A stretch of DNA of 64,000 nt, from assembly GCF_042654245.1 (NCBI RefSeq), contig NZ_JBHSGI010000016.1, positions 62,001 to 126,000 of the forward strand, given 5' to 3'. Positions within the stretch are counted from its first letter, which is position 1. Every line of letters starts with the position of its first letter. The notes under the pieces are model-generated. The model was not told the origin of the DNA and ran no database searches. It saw only the letters and a list, made by a program, of their open reading frames with translations. Shown one piece after another: positions 32,989 to 41,653 of the stretch. The position numbers were made by a program, and so were the translations under genes. Source of the DNA: Seohaeicola_A nanhaiensis. GTDB taxonomy: Bacteria; Pseudomonadota; Alphaproteobacteria; Rhodobacterales; Rhodobacteraceae.

Positions 32989-33897
32989 ATGCCGTTGACC
33001 ATGAATCGAGAGGTTTTTATCACCTGCGCGGTGACCGGATCAGGGGGCACGCAGGACCGCAGCCCGCATGTACCGCGGTCGCCCGAACAGATTGCAAACA
33101 GCGCGATCGCAGCCGCCAAGGCCGGGGCGGCGGTCGTGCATTGCCATGTGCGGGATCCGGAAACCGGGGTCGGCAGCCGGAAACTTGAATATTATCGAGA
33201 GGTTACGGACCGCATCCGCGATGCGGAGGTGGATGTCGTGCTGAACCTGACCGCCGGGATGGGCGGCGATATCTATTTCGGACCGCCCTCGCAGCCGATG
33301 CCGGTGTCGAACGCGACCGACATGGCGAGCGCCGAGGAGCGGGTGGCGCATGTGGCCGAATGCCTGCCCGAAATCTGCACGCTGGATTGCGGCACGATGA
33401 ATTTCGCCGAGGCCGATTACGTGATGACCAACACGCCGGGGATGCTGACGGCGATGGGGGGCATGATGACCGACCTTGGCGTGATGCCCGAGATCGAGGC
33501 CTTTGATACGGGCCATTTGTGGTATGCGAAACAACTGGTTAGCGATGGCGTGCTGAAGGGACCGGCGCTGGTGCAGCTGTGCATGGGGGTGCCCTGGGGC
33601 GCGCCGGACGACTTGAATACCTTCATGGCGATGGTGAACAACGTGCCGCCGGACTGGACGTTTTCCGCCTTCTCGCTGGGGCGCAACCAGATGGCCTATG
33701 TCGCCGCCGCGGTGCTGGCCGGGGGCAACGTGCGGGTGGGTCTGGAGGACAACCTGTGGCTGGACAAGGGCGTGCTGGCGAAGAACGAGGATCTGGTGGA
33801 GCGGGCGAAGGTCATCATCGAGGCGATGGGCGCGCGGGTGATCGGGCCGGAAGAGGTGCGCAAGAAGCTGGGGCTGGTCAAGCGGGCTGCGCGGTGA
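32989..33897 (+). CDS. cdhC: BKACE/DUF849 3-keto acid cleavage enzyme, probable 3-dehydrocarnitine cleavage (CdhC)
   Basis: A 302-residue zinc TIM barrel that condenses a beta-keto acid with acetyl-CoA. Zinc ligands appear in VVHCHVRDPETG (HxH) and the conserved Glu in VGLEDNLW. In carnitine catabolism the enzyme converts 3-dehydrocarnitine plus acetyl-CoA to betainyl-CoA plus acetoacetate. I chose the ATG at 32989 because AAGGAG lies 6 nt upstream; the ATG at 32983 would abut it. It leads the carnitine operon, and the carnitine dehydrogenase fusion two genes downstream supports the assignment. Confidence 0.88.
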   Translation: MPLTMNREVFITCAVTGSGGTQDRSPHVPRSPEQIANSAIAAAKAGAAVVHCHVRDPETGVGSRKLEYYREVTDRIRDAEVDVVLNLTAGMGGDIYFGPPSQPMPVSNATDMASAEERVAHVAECLPEICTLDCGTMNFAEADYVMTNTPGMLTAMGGMMTDLGVMPEIEAFDTGHLWYAKQLVSDGVLKGPALVQLCMGVPWGAPDDLNTFMAMVNNVPPDWTFSAFSLGRNQMAYVAAAVLAGGNVRVGLEDNLWLDKGVLAKNEDLVERAKVIIEAMGARVIGPEEVRKKLGLVKRAAR

Positions 33898-33953
33898 GCG
33901 CCGCTGTGCAGCAAAACGGGGGGTGTTCCGCGTGCACAACCCGTGCACGGCCC

Positions 33954-34493
33954 GTGCACCGCCGCATTGCGGCATTCCTGATGGTCCTTGCGCTGGCGGC
34001 CTGTGCGCCGGGTCCGCAGGGATACCGTGACGTGAAGACTCCGATGGGGGCCACGCTGCGGTTCGACGCGGCGCGGTTTGCCGGGGTCTGGCATGTGGTG
34101 GCGCGGATGGGTGAGGCGGGGGACGAACGCGCGCGGCTGGGCGAGGCCTTTGTCTTTGGCCCGCCCGGCAGCGGCTGGAGCGTGACGCGGGCGCGCGTGT
34201 CCTGCACCGGTTTCGAATGCGCCCAGTATCAGGAGACGCTGGCCGTGCGGCAGGTCGCGCCGGGGCGCATCGCAGTGGACGGCCAAACGTGGTGGGTGCT
34301 CTGGGTCGATGACGATTTCCGCACGGCGGCCATCGGCACACCGGACGGCAGCTTTGGCTGGATCATGGACCGCAAGGGGCCGCAAGGCATTTCCGCGGAC
34401 CGGCTGGTGGCGGCGAAAGAGATCATGGAGTGGGCGGGCTATGACGTGAGCCGCCTGCAAACGGTGCAGGGACTGTTGGAGAACGTTCAATGA
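33954..34493 (+). CDS. Lipocalin-like lipoprotein
   Basis: A 179-residue protein. I start it at GTG 33954, which gives a compact lipoprotein signal (HRRIAAFLMVLALAAC with lipobox LAAC). A GTG at 33894 overlapping the cdhC stop (GTGA) is possible but adds 20 atypical residues. Lipocalin features are FAGVWHVVARMG near the N-terminus and YQETLAVRQVAPGR, WWVLWVDDDFRTAAIGTPDG later. Lipocalins bind small hydrophobic ligands. Lying between carnitine genes, it may bind an acyl-carnitine or related ligand in the envelope; this is inference. Confidence 0.7.
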   Translation: MHRRIAAFLMVLALAACAPGPQGYRDVKTPMGATLRFDAARFAGVWHVVARMGEAGDERARLGEAFVFGPPGSGWSVTRARVSCTGFECAQYQETLAVRQVAPGRIAVDGQTWWVLWVDDDFRTAAIGTPDGSFGWIMDRKGPQGISADRLVAAKEIMEWAGYDVSRLQTVQGLLENVQ

Positions 34494-35956
34494 CGGTGGC
34501 ATCTATCATCGGTGGCGGTGTGATCGGCGGCGGCTGGGCCGCGCGGTTCCTGCTGAACGGCTGGGACGTGCGGGTGTTCGACCCAGACCCGGAGGCCGAG
34601 CGCAAGATCGGCGAGGTGCTGGCGAACGCCCGGCGCTCTCTGCCGGGGCTTTCGGATGCGCCGCTGCCGCCCGAGGGCCAGATGACCTTTCACGCGGATA
34701 TGGCGGAGGCGGTGCAGGGCGCGGCGTGGATTCAGGAGAGCGTACCGGAGAACCTGGGGCTGAAGCACAAGATCCTCGCGCAGATTCAGGCGGTCTGCGA
34801 TGCGGGGGCGGTGATCGGATCCTCGACCTCGGGGTTCAAGCCCTCGCAGTTGCAGGAGGGGTCGAACGCTCCGGGGCAGATCGTGGTGACGCATCCGTTC
34901 AACCCGGTGTACCTCTTGCCGCTGATCGAGCTGGTGCCTTCGCCCGCGAATGAGGCGGGGTTCGTGGAAAAGGCGGCGGAGGTGCTGCGCTCCATCGGTT
35001 GCTATCCCCTGCATGTCCGCGCCGAGATCGACGCGCATATCGCCGACCGCTTCCTTGAGGCCGTCTGGCGCGAGGCGCTGTGGCTGGTGAAGGACGGGAT
35101 CGCGACGACCGAGGAGATCGACAACGCGATCCGGTACGGCTTTGGCATCCGCTGGGCGCAGATGGGGCTGTTCGAGACCTATCGCGTGGCGGGCGGCGAG
35201 GCGGGCATGAAGCATTTCATGGCGCAGTTCGGGCCCTGCCTGCAATGGCCCTGGACCAAGCTGACCGATGTGCCCGAGTTCACTGACGAGCTGGTCGATC
35301 TGATCGCCGGCCAGTCGGACGAACAGTCGGGGGCCTACAGCATCCGCGAGTTGGAGCGCATCCGCGACAACAACCTGGTCGCCATGATGCGGGCGCTCAA
35401 GGCGCAGGACTGGGGCGCGGGGGCGATCCTGAAGGGGCATGACGCGCGGCTGAAGGCGGGGACCGAACTGGTGGCCACCGCCGCCGATCTGACCGAGCCC
35501 AGGCCGGTGCTGACCTGTGCCCGTGCGGTGCCGCTCGACTGGACCGATTACAACGGCCACATGACCGAGAGCCGGTATCTGGACGCCTTCGCGCAGTCGA
35601 CCGACCGCTTCATGGAGCTGATCGGCTGCGATGCCGCCTATATCGCGGCGGGGGGCAGCTATTTCACCGCCGAGACGCATATCCGCCACATCGACGAGGT
35701 GCACGCCGGGGCGCGGATCGAGGTGCGCACGCAGATGTTGCAGGGGGCAGGCAAGAAGCTGCACCTGTTCCATTCGATGTATGAGGGCGCGCGGCTGCTG
35801 GCGACGGGGGAGAGTTTCCTGCTGCATGTCGACCTGACGACGCGGCGGTCCTGCGAGCCGGGGCCACAGGTTCTGGAGGGGCTGGCGCTGATGCGGGCGG
35901 CGCATGGCGCGCTGCCCTATCCCGAGGGTGCGGGCGCGGCGATCCGGCGGCCATGA
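34490..35956 (+). CDS. L-carnitine dehydrogenase fused to betainyl-CoA thioesterase
   Basis: A 488-residue fusion. Residues 1-320 are a 3-hydroxyacyl-CoA-dehydrogenase-like domain with NAD motif IGGGVIGGGWAARF, conserved VVTHPFNPVYLLPLIELVPS and catalytic Glu region. It oxidises L-carnitine to 3-dehydrocarnitine. Residues about 345-470 are a hot-dog thioesterase (PLDWTDYNGHMTESRYLDAF) matching CdhB, which hydrolyses betainyl-CoA to glycine betaine. In pseudomonads CdhA and CdhB are separate; rhizobial enzymes are fused like this one. The ATG overlaps the lipocalin stop and its own stop overlaps the SDR start (ATGA). Confidence 0.92.
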   Translation: MTVASIIGGGVIGGGWAARFLLNGWDVRVFDPDPEAERKIGEVLANARRSLPGLSDAPLPPEGQMTFHADMAEAVQGAAWIQESVPENLGLKHKILAQIQAVCDAGAVIGSSTSGFKPSQLQEGSNAPGQIVVTHPFNPVYLLPLIELVPSPANEAGFVEKAAEVLRSIGCYPLHVRAEIDAHIADRFLEAVWREALWLVKDGIATTEEIDNAIRYGFGIRWAQMGLFETYRVAGGEAGMKHFMAQFGPCLQWPWTKLTDVPEFTDELVDLIAGQSDEQSGAYSIRELERIRDNNLVAMMRALKAQDWGAGAILKGHDARLKAGTELVATAADLTEPRPVLTCARAVPLDWTDYNGHMTESRYLDAFAQSTDRFMELIGCDAAYIAAGGSYFTAETHIRHIDEVHAGARIEVRTQMLQGAGKKLHLFHSMYEGARLLATGESFLLHVDLTTRRSCEPGPQVLEGLALMRAAHGALPYPEGAGAAIRRP

Positions 35957-36705
35957 GCCGGGTGCTGATCACCGCCGGGGCGTCGGGCATCGGGCGGGCG
36001 ATGGCCGAGGCCTTCGGCGCCGCGGGCGCGCGGGTCTGGGTGGCGGATGTGGATGCGACGGCGCTGGACGACTGCCCGGCGGACTGGGGCCGGACGGTCT
36101 GCGATGTCAGCGACGAGGGGTCGGTGGCGGCCCTGTTCGGCGAGGTGGTCGCCGGGTTCGGCGGGGTCGATACCGTTTGCCTGAATGCCGGGATCGCGGG
36201 GCCCACCGCCCTGGTGGAGGATATCCGGCTGGAGGACTGGCACCGCTGCCTGGGGGTGAACCTCGACGGCGCGTTCCTTTGCGCGAAACATGCGGCGCCG
36301 GTGATGAAGGCGCAGATGGCGGGGAGCCTGATCGTCACCTCTTCCACGGCGGGGCTCTACGGCTATCCCAACCGCGCGCCCTATGCGGCGGCGAAATGGG
36401 CGGTGATCGGGCTGATGAAGACGCTGGCGATGGAACTGGGGCCCTTCGGCGTGCGCGCCAATGCGATCTGCCCGGGTTCGGTGGAAGGCCCGCGCATGGA
36501 GGGCGTGCTGGTCCGCGAGGCGGCGGCCAAGGGGATGACACGGGACGAGGTCTATGCCGGCTACGCCAGCGGCACTGCGATGGGGCGGTTTGTCGAGGCG
36601 AAGGACATCGCCGCGATGGCGGTCTTTCTCGCCTCCGACGCGGCGCGGCTGGTGTCGGGGCAGGTGATCGCGGTGGACGGGTTCACGGTGAACCCGGATC
36701 CGTGA
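35953..36705 (+). CDS. SDR-family oxidoreductase
   Basis: A 250-residue short-chain dehydrogenase. The NAD(P) motif TAGASGIGRAMAEAF is at residues 7-21. Also present are LNAGIAGPT, the catalytic Ser in TSSTAGLYG, and YAAAKWA (YxxxK). The C-terminal part AGRF-like AMGRFVEAKDIAAMAVFLAS and GQVIAVDGFTVN is typical of FabG-like members. It is translationally coupled to the carnitine dehydrogenase fusion, so it may act on a hydroxylated intermediate of the pathway, perhaps 3-hydroxybutyrate from acetoacetate; this is not proven by sequence. Confidence 0.88.
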   Translation: MSRVLITAGASGIGRAMAEAFGAAGARVWVADVDATALDDCPADWGRTVCDVSDEGSVAALFGEVVAGFGGVDTVCLNAGIAGPTALVEDIRLEDWHRCLGVNLDGAFLCAKHAAPVMKAQMAGSLIVTSSTAGLYGYPNRAPYAAAKWAVIGLMKTLAMELGPFGVRANAICPGSVEGPRMEGVLVREAAAKGMTRDEVYAGYASGTAMGRFVEAKDIAAMAVFLASDAARLVSGQVIAVDGFTVNPDP

Positions 36706-36738
36706 GGGGGCGGAGGGCTGCGGTTTCCGCTTTGAAGG

Positions 36739-37108
36739 GTGAGCGAAACCATGCTGGAGGACTTCATCGCCGGCCTCGGCGCTGGGCACTATGCGGCTTA
36801 CCGCGTCCGGGGGCTGGCCGACTGGGGCAAAGCGACAGTCCGATGTCCTACAACGCCCTTCTTGTCGCTTACCGCCGTCGGCCCGATCCGGTCCGACTGC
36901 CCGGGGGCGGCGCCTATTACGGTGCCGAGATGGTCGTTCTCGCAGGTCTCGGGGCGGACCCACGCGCCTGTCGGAGCTGGCCGAGGCAAGCGCGGAGGTG
37001 AAAGCGGCCTTTCTGAGCCAATGGAAGGCGCATCCCCTTTGCGCCTATGTGGCTGAAAGGCTGGACTGCTGGGAGGTCATCAAGGACGGGGCGGGTCAGT
37101 CGAAGTAG
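36739..37108 (+). pseudogene. Possible frameshifted remnant of a hypothetical gene
   Basis: The 390 bp between the SDR and the convergent aldehyde dehydrogenase contains no intact gene. Protein-like pieces appear in three frames in order: MLEDFIAGLGAGHYAAYRV (from 36751), MSYNALLVAYRRRPDPVRL (from 36843) and LSELAEASAEVKAAFLSQW (from about 36971) to a stop at 37108. The last overlaps the aldehyde dehydrogenase stop. The compositional continuity suggests one degraded gene with two frameshifts. No family is recognised, and it may be non-coding. Confidence 0.35.
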
Positions 37109-38553
37109 CCGAGGATCGCCTTGGTCTCGAGGTATTCCTCGAGCCCCTCGCGGCCGTATTCGCGCCCGTTGCCGGATTGCTTGTAGCCGCCGAAGGGCGC
37201 ATGGGGATCCCAGGCCGGGTAGTTCAGATGCACCTGGCCCGCCCGGATCCGCGCGGCGGTCTTGCGCAGCTGGATGGGGTCGGTGCCCTGCACATGGGCG
37301 CCCAGCCCGTAGATCGAGTCATTGGCGATGGCCACGGCCTCTTCCACATCGTCGTAGGGCAGGATCGCCAGGACCGGGCCGAAGATCTCTTCCCGGGCGA
37401 TGCGCATGGAGGCGGTGACATCGGAGAAGACGGTGGGTTTGGAGAAGAAGCCGCGGTTCAGCCCGGCGGGCCGTCCGGTGCCGCCGGCGATCAGGCGCGC
37501 GCCCTGGTCGATGCCGGCCTGGATCATCCTCTGCACGCGTTCGTACTGCGCGCGGTTGGCGGAGGGGCCATGCGTGGTTGCGGGATCGGAGGGGTCGCCG
37601 ACCACCATCGCCTCGACTGTCGCGCGGGCCAGTGTCTCGACCTCTTCCAGCCGGTCGCGAGGGACGATCATCCGGGTGGGCGCGCTGCAGGACTGGCCGA
37701 CGTTGCGCATGGCCGCATTGACGCCGGGGGGGACGGCGCGGGCCAGGTCGGCATCGGGCAGGATCACGTTGGGCGACTTGCCGCCCAGTTCCTGCGCCAC
37801 GCGCTTGACGGTGGCGGCGGCGGCGCGGGCCACCTCGACCCCGGCGCGGGTCGAGCCGGTGATCGAGACCATGTCGACCTCGGGGTGGCTGGCCAGACGG
37901 GCGCCCACCACGGGGCCGGTGCCGTGGACCATGTTGAAGACGCCCGCCGGGACGCCCGCGCGATCCACCAGTTCGGCGAAGAGCGCGGCGCTGAGCGGGG
38001 AGAGCTCGCTGGGTTTCAGGACCAAGGTGCAGCCGGCCGCCAGCGCCGAGCCGACCTTGGCGGTGATCTGGTAGAGAGGCCAGTTCCAGGGGGTGATCAG
38101 CCCGCAGACGCCGATGGGTTCGCGCAGCACGGCGGTGGTGCCGCGCCGGGTTGTGAAGGGATAGGCGCGCGCCACCTCGGCGGCGACGCGAAGATGTTCG
38201 GCGGCCAGAGGCACCTGCGCGGCGAGGGCCCAGGAGATCGCCGCGCCCATCTCGGCCGAGATCGCCCGGGCGATGCGGTCGGTGTCCTGGAGCACGAGTT
38301 CGCGCAGGCGGTCGATGAGGCGGGCGCGTTCCTCGGGCGGGGTCGCGGACCAGCCGGCGAAGGCCTCGCGCGCGGCGGCGACGGCGCGGTCGGTGTCTTC
38401 CACCGTGCCAAGCGCCACCTCGGCGATGACCTCTTCGGTGGACGGATCGACGACGCCGAACCGCTCGGCCGAGGCGGCTTTGGTCCAGGCGCCGCCGATG
38501 TAGAAGCGGTCGAGCAGACTGGCGGCGGTCACGGTGTCGGAAGCGGCGGTCAT
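37096..38553 (-). CDS. NAD(P)-dependent aldehyde dehydrogenase
   Basis: A 485-residue enzyme. The oxyanion region TPWNWPLYQITAK is near residue 155, cofactor motif SITGSTRAGVEVA near 232, general base Glu in VAQELGGKSPNV near 257, and nucleophile Cys in RNVGQSCSAPTRM near 288. GREYGREGLEEYLETKA is near the C-terminus. It oxidises an aldehyde to a carboxylate. Being next to the carnitine cluster suggests betaine-aldehyde-type or acetaldehyde-type substrates, but the strand is opposite and it may be independent. It ends in the degenerate region downstream of the SDR. Confidence 0.93.
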   Translation of the reverse strand: MTAASDTVTAASLLDRFYIGGAWTKAASAERFGVVDPSTEEVIAEVALGTVEDTDRAVAAAREAFAGWSATPPEERARLIDRLRELVLQDTDRIARAISAEMGAAISWALAAQVPLAAEHLRVAAEVARAYPFTTRRGTTAVLREPIGVCGLITPWNWPLYQITAKVGSALAAGCTLVLKPSELSPLSAALFAELVDRAGVPAGVFNMVHGTGPVVGARLASHPEVDMVSITGSTRAGVEVARAAAATVKRVAQELGGKSPNVILPDADLARAVPPGVNAAMRNVGQSCSAPTRMIVPRDRLEEVETLARATVEAMVVGDPSDPATTHGPSANRAQYERVQRMIQAGIDQGARLIAGGTGRPAGLNRGFFSKPTVFSDVTASMRIAREEIFGPVLAILPYDDVEEAVAIANDSIYGLGAHVQGTDPIQLRKTAARIRAGQVHLNYPAWDPHAPFGGYKQSGNGREYGREGLEEYLETKAILGYFD

Positions 38554-38690
38554 GTCGTGGCCTTTCGGTCGGAAGTGCGGCTGGCCGGCAGGCTACATCG
38601 CCCGGCGCAGGCAAATCTGCGGAAGTCCGTCGCGGGGCAGCAGATCCGAACGAATCCGGGGCCGGGAATGGCAGGAAAGCCTGTGTCGGC

Positions 38691-39608
38691 TCAGCCGTTG
38701 GCGCGGATCACGGCGGCGGCGATGAAGAGATCCTGAAGCGAGATGCCGGAACTGTCGAAGACCGTGATGTCGCTGTCGTCCCTGCGTCCCGGGGCGGCGC
38801 CCGAGAGCACCGCGCCGATGGCGGTCAGGGGTGTGCCGGCGGGGGCGTGCTGGAATTCGCCCACCTCGCGCGATTGGTCGGGGAGGTCGCAGAACAGCCG
38901 CGCCCGGTCGTAGAGACCGGTTGGCAGTTCCTGCTTGCCGCGCCCGTCCGAGCCCATGCTGGCCAGGTGGGTGCCGGGGCGGATCCATTCGGCCTGGAAC
39001 AGCGGCGCCTGGGCGCTGGTGGCGGTGACGACGATATCGGCGCTGCGGCAGGCGCTTTCGGCATCGGCGGCCGCCGTGGCGGGCAAGCCCTGCGCGGTCA
39101 GGCGGGCCACGAGGTCCGCGGCCTTTTCGGGCGTGCGGCCGACCACGAGGATGCGTTCGAGCGGTCGGATGCGGGCCAGGGCCTCGACCTCGAAGGCGGC
39201 CTGGTTGCCGGTGCCGAAGACGGTCAGAACCCTGGAGTCGCTGCGGGCCAGCGCGTCGGCGGCAACGGCATCGGCGGCGGCGGTGCGATAGGCGTTCAGC
39301 CGGCCGGATTCCACGATGGCGCCGATCCGCCCGATGGTCTGGTCGAACAGCAGGATCATCGAGCCGTGCCGGGGCAGCCCGACCGCGTCGTTGGTCAGGA
39401 AGTAGGAGCCGACCTTGACCCCGGCCATGTCGGCGGTGCTGGCGGATTTGAGGGTGAAGCGGTTGCGCGGATCGCTGGCGTGGCCGATGACCACGGGATA
39501 GCTGGCCGCATCGGGCTGGATCGCGGCGATCAGGGCGTCGCGGATGGCGGGATAGGCCATTTCGTGCGAGCCGAGTTCGGCGGAGCGGGCTTCGTCGATG
39601 AAGATCAT
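38691..39608 (-). CDS. Ornithine cyclodeaminase/mu-crystallin family protein
   Basis: A 305-residue NAD(P)-dependent enzyme starting MIFIDEARSAELG. It has RFTLKSASTADMAGVKVGSY (substrate Lys), Rossmann motif VFGTGNQAAFEVEAL near 125, HLASMGSDGRGKQELP, and GAAPGRRDDSDITVFDSSG near the C-terminus. The C-terminal region resembles BhcD iminosuccinate reductase as much as ornithine cyclodeaminase. It probably reduces an imine or cyclises/deaminates an amino acid. It forms a four-gene minus-strand run with a DSD1-like enzyme, an acetyltransferase and a cupin. Confidence 0.88.
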   Translation of the reverse strand: MIFIDEARSAELGSHEMAYPAIRDALIAAIQPDAASYPVVIGHASDPRNRFTLKSASTADMAGVKVGSYFLTNDAVGLPRHGSMILLFDQTIGRIGAIVESGRLNAYRTAAADAVAADALARSDSRVLTVFGTGNQAAFEVEALARIRPLERILVVGRTPEKAADLVARLTAQGLPATAAADAESACRSADIVVTATSAQAPLFQAEWIRPGTHLASMGSDGRGKQELPTGLYDRARLFCDLPDQSREVGEFQHAPAGTPLTAIGAVLSGAAPGRRDDSDITVFDSSGISLQDLFIAAAVIRANG

Positions 39609-39619
39609 GGGGGCCTCCG

Positions 39620-40768
39620 TCACCAGCCGCCGAAGCGGGGCCATTCGAGCAGTTCTCCGTCCGGGCCGTCCGGGATCACATGGTAGCTGGCGTGCTGCGC
39701 CCCGGTGGCGCAGGCGTGGTTGGGCAGGATCCGCAGCCTGGCGCCCACGGGCAGATCGGGCAGCGTGGCCGAAGAGCCAGGGCGCAGGGCGATGATGCCG
39801 TGTTCCTGATTGGCGGCCTTCACGATGAGGTCGGGGTAGACCCTGCCACGGACATCGCAGACGAGGCCATAGCCCTGGTCCACCGCCTGGGTCGCCGTGC
39901 CACGGTCGCGCGACATGGCCATCCAGCCGGCGTCGATCAGGATCCAGCCCCGGTCGGGCTGGTGGCCGATCACCGTGGCAAGGACCGAGAGCGCGAGGTC
40001 GTCGATGTCGCAGACGCCGATGCCGGCCATGAACAGGTCGAAGAACATGTAGACGCCCGCGCGCAGTTCGGTGACGCCGCTCAGGTCCTCGGCGGCGTGG
40101 GCGGTGGGGGTCGAGCCGACGTTGACCACGGGGCAGGGCAGGCCGGCGGCGCGCAGCGCCTCGGCCGCGGCGACGGTGGCGTCGCGTTCCCTGCGCGCGA
40201 ATTCGGCATGGGCGGCGCGGCCGCTGACGCCATAGCTTTCGCCCGCATGGGTCATGACGCCGCGCAAGCCGGCGCCGCTGTCGTGCAGCGTCCGGCCGAT
40301 TTCGATCAGGTCGGGATCGCGGGCGCTGAGTCCGCCGCGGTGGCCGTCGCTGTCGATCTCGATCAGCGCCGGAATCGGCTTGCCCGCCGCGCGGGCGGCG
40401 TCGGCCACGGCGCGGGCCTGGGTCAGGCTGTCGACGAGGATCACCAGATCGCAGCCCCGATCGCGCAGCGCCAGCACGCGGGGCAGCTTCTGCGGGGCGA
40501 TGCCCACGGCGTAGAGGATGTCGTGGACACCTGCCGCGGCGAAGGTCTCGGCCTCGGCCAGGGTCGAGACGGTGGCGGGGCCGGTGCCACCGGTCAGGAC
40601 GCGGCGGGCGACCTCGACCGATTTCGCGGTTTTCAGATGCGGGCGCAGGGTGACGCCAAGCGCCTGTGCCTGCGCGGCCAGCCGCCGGACATTGCGCCTC
40701 ATCCGCGCCTCGTCCAGCACCAGACAGGGGGTGGGCAGCTGGTCGAGCCGTGCCGTGAGATCGGTCAT
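39620..40768 (-). CDS. DSD1-family PLP enzyme (D-serine/3-hydroxyaspartate dehydratase or D-threonine aldolase type)
   Basis: A 382-residue fold-type III PLP enzyme. The N-terminal alanine-racemase-like barrel has TPCLVLDEARMRRNVRRLA and TLRPHLKTAKSVEVA, where the Lys is the expected PLP Schiff base near residue 47-50. The C-terminal zinc-binding segment has LPNHACATG (His and Cys ligands), typical of D-serine dehydratases. The family eliminates or cleaves beta-hydroxy-D-amino acids. It is 11 bp from the ornithine-cyclodeaminase-like gene, suggesting one pathway. The exact substrate is uncertain. Confidence 0.88.
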   Translation of the reverse strand: MTDLTARLDQLPTPCLVLDEARMRRNVRRLAAQAQALGVTLRPHLKTAKSVEVARRVLTGGTGPATVSTLAEAETFAAAGVHDILYAVGIAPQKLPRVLALRDRGCDLVILVDSLTQARAVADAARAAGKPIPALIEIDSDGHRGGLSARDPDLIEIGRTLHDSGAGLRGVMTHAGESYGVSGRAAHAEFARRERDATVAAAEALRAAGLPCPVVNVGSTPTAHAAEDLSGVTELRAGVYMFFDLFMAGIGVCDIDDLALSVLATVIGHQPDRGWILIDAGWMAMSRDRGTATQAVDQGYGLVCDVRGRVYPDLIVKAANQEHGIIALRPGSSATLPDLPVGARLRILPNHACATGAQHASYHVIPDGPDGELLEWPRFGGW

Positions 40769-40807
40769 GGGATGGCCTTTCGGGTCTTTCGGGTTCGCGG
40801 GCCCGGC

Positions 40808-41620
40808 CTAGCCGATGGCCTGATTGGCGAGGGCAAAGATGGCCCAGGGGTGTTCGGCCTGCCGCGCGGGCGCCTTGTACATAGCAGTGCCGCCGCCCAC
40901 ATGCACCAGCCCGATGGAGGTGAGCCTGTCTGCCAGACCGGTCGCCGGCGTGGTGTCGACGCGCAGGAAGCGCCCGGCCTCGGCGACCGCGGCGATCATC
41001 GCCCAGGCGGTGTCGGCGTCCTGTGCCACGACCGGGCCGATGACCTGACCCCGCCCGAAGTCGCGGATGGCGACGTAACCGGCGTCGCCGGCGTAGAGGC
41101 GCCCGGTCTCGGCCAGACGGATCAGCATGCGGCTGCGGTCGGCGCCATAGGCCTTGCGGTCGAGCGCGATCACATGGCCGAGGTCGGCCTTGTCCTGCAG
41201 CGTCAGCGCGGGGGCGGCTCCTTGCGGGACGTCTGTGGCGATGCCCTGGAACTGGGTGATCTCTCCATAGGCGACGAAGCCCAGCTTTTCATACAGCGGG
41301 CGCCCGTCCTCGGTGGCGCAGAGGGTCATGCCGCGGGTGCCGCCGATTGCGAGCACCTCGTTCATCAGGCGCCGGCCCAGACCGCGGCCGCGCAGGCGCG
41401 CGTCCACGATGATCATATTGATCGTGACGAAATCGCCGAATTCGGAACAGAGTGCCGTGCCCACGACGCGATCGCCCTCGAGCGCGGCGACGCCGCGGGA
41501 GACGTTCAGGGCGAAGGCCCAGTCGTCCGCCGTATGAGGCCAGGACGCCTCTTGCGAGAGGCGCAGCGCGCCGGGGATGTGCCGGGGTTCGAAGGCGGTG
41601 ATCGTGAGGGAGTCGGTCAT
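40808..41620 (-). CDS. GNAT-family N-acetyltransferase, two-domain
   Basis: A 270-residue protein. The N-terminal GNAT domain (residues about 5-130) has the acetyl-CoA loop DARLRGRGLGRRLMNEV and YEKLGFVAYGE. The C-terminal half (about 145-265) looks like a second, degenerate acetyltransferase domain (SCP2-like or GNAT_C). It probably acetylates an amine, perhaps an amino acid handled by the neighbouring enzymes. It lies between the DSD1-like and cupin genes on the same strand with 39 and 33 bp gaps. Confidence 0.86.
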   Translation of the reverse strand: MTDSLTITAFEPRHIPGALRLSQEASWPHTADDWAFALNVSRGVAALEGDRVVGTALCSEFGDFVTINMIIVDARLRGRGLGRRLMNEVLAIGGTRGMTLCATEDGRPLYEKLGFVAYGEITQFQGIATDVPQGAAPALTLQDKADLGHVIALDRKAYGADRSRMLIRLAETGRLYAGDAGYVAIRDFGRGQVIGPVVAQDADTAWAMIAAVAEAGRFLRVDTTPATGLADRLTSIGLVHVGGGTAMYKAPARQAEHPWAIFALANQAIG

Positions 41621-41653
41621 TGGATCTTTCGCTGTATTCTTCCGGCCGGGACG

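Noticed and set aside
38691..40768. Beta-hydroxyaspartate cycle (bhcCD)
   Set aside because: The reductase resembles BhcD, but the PLP enzyme reads as a DSD1-type protein rather than BhcC, and bhcA and bhcB are absent.
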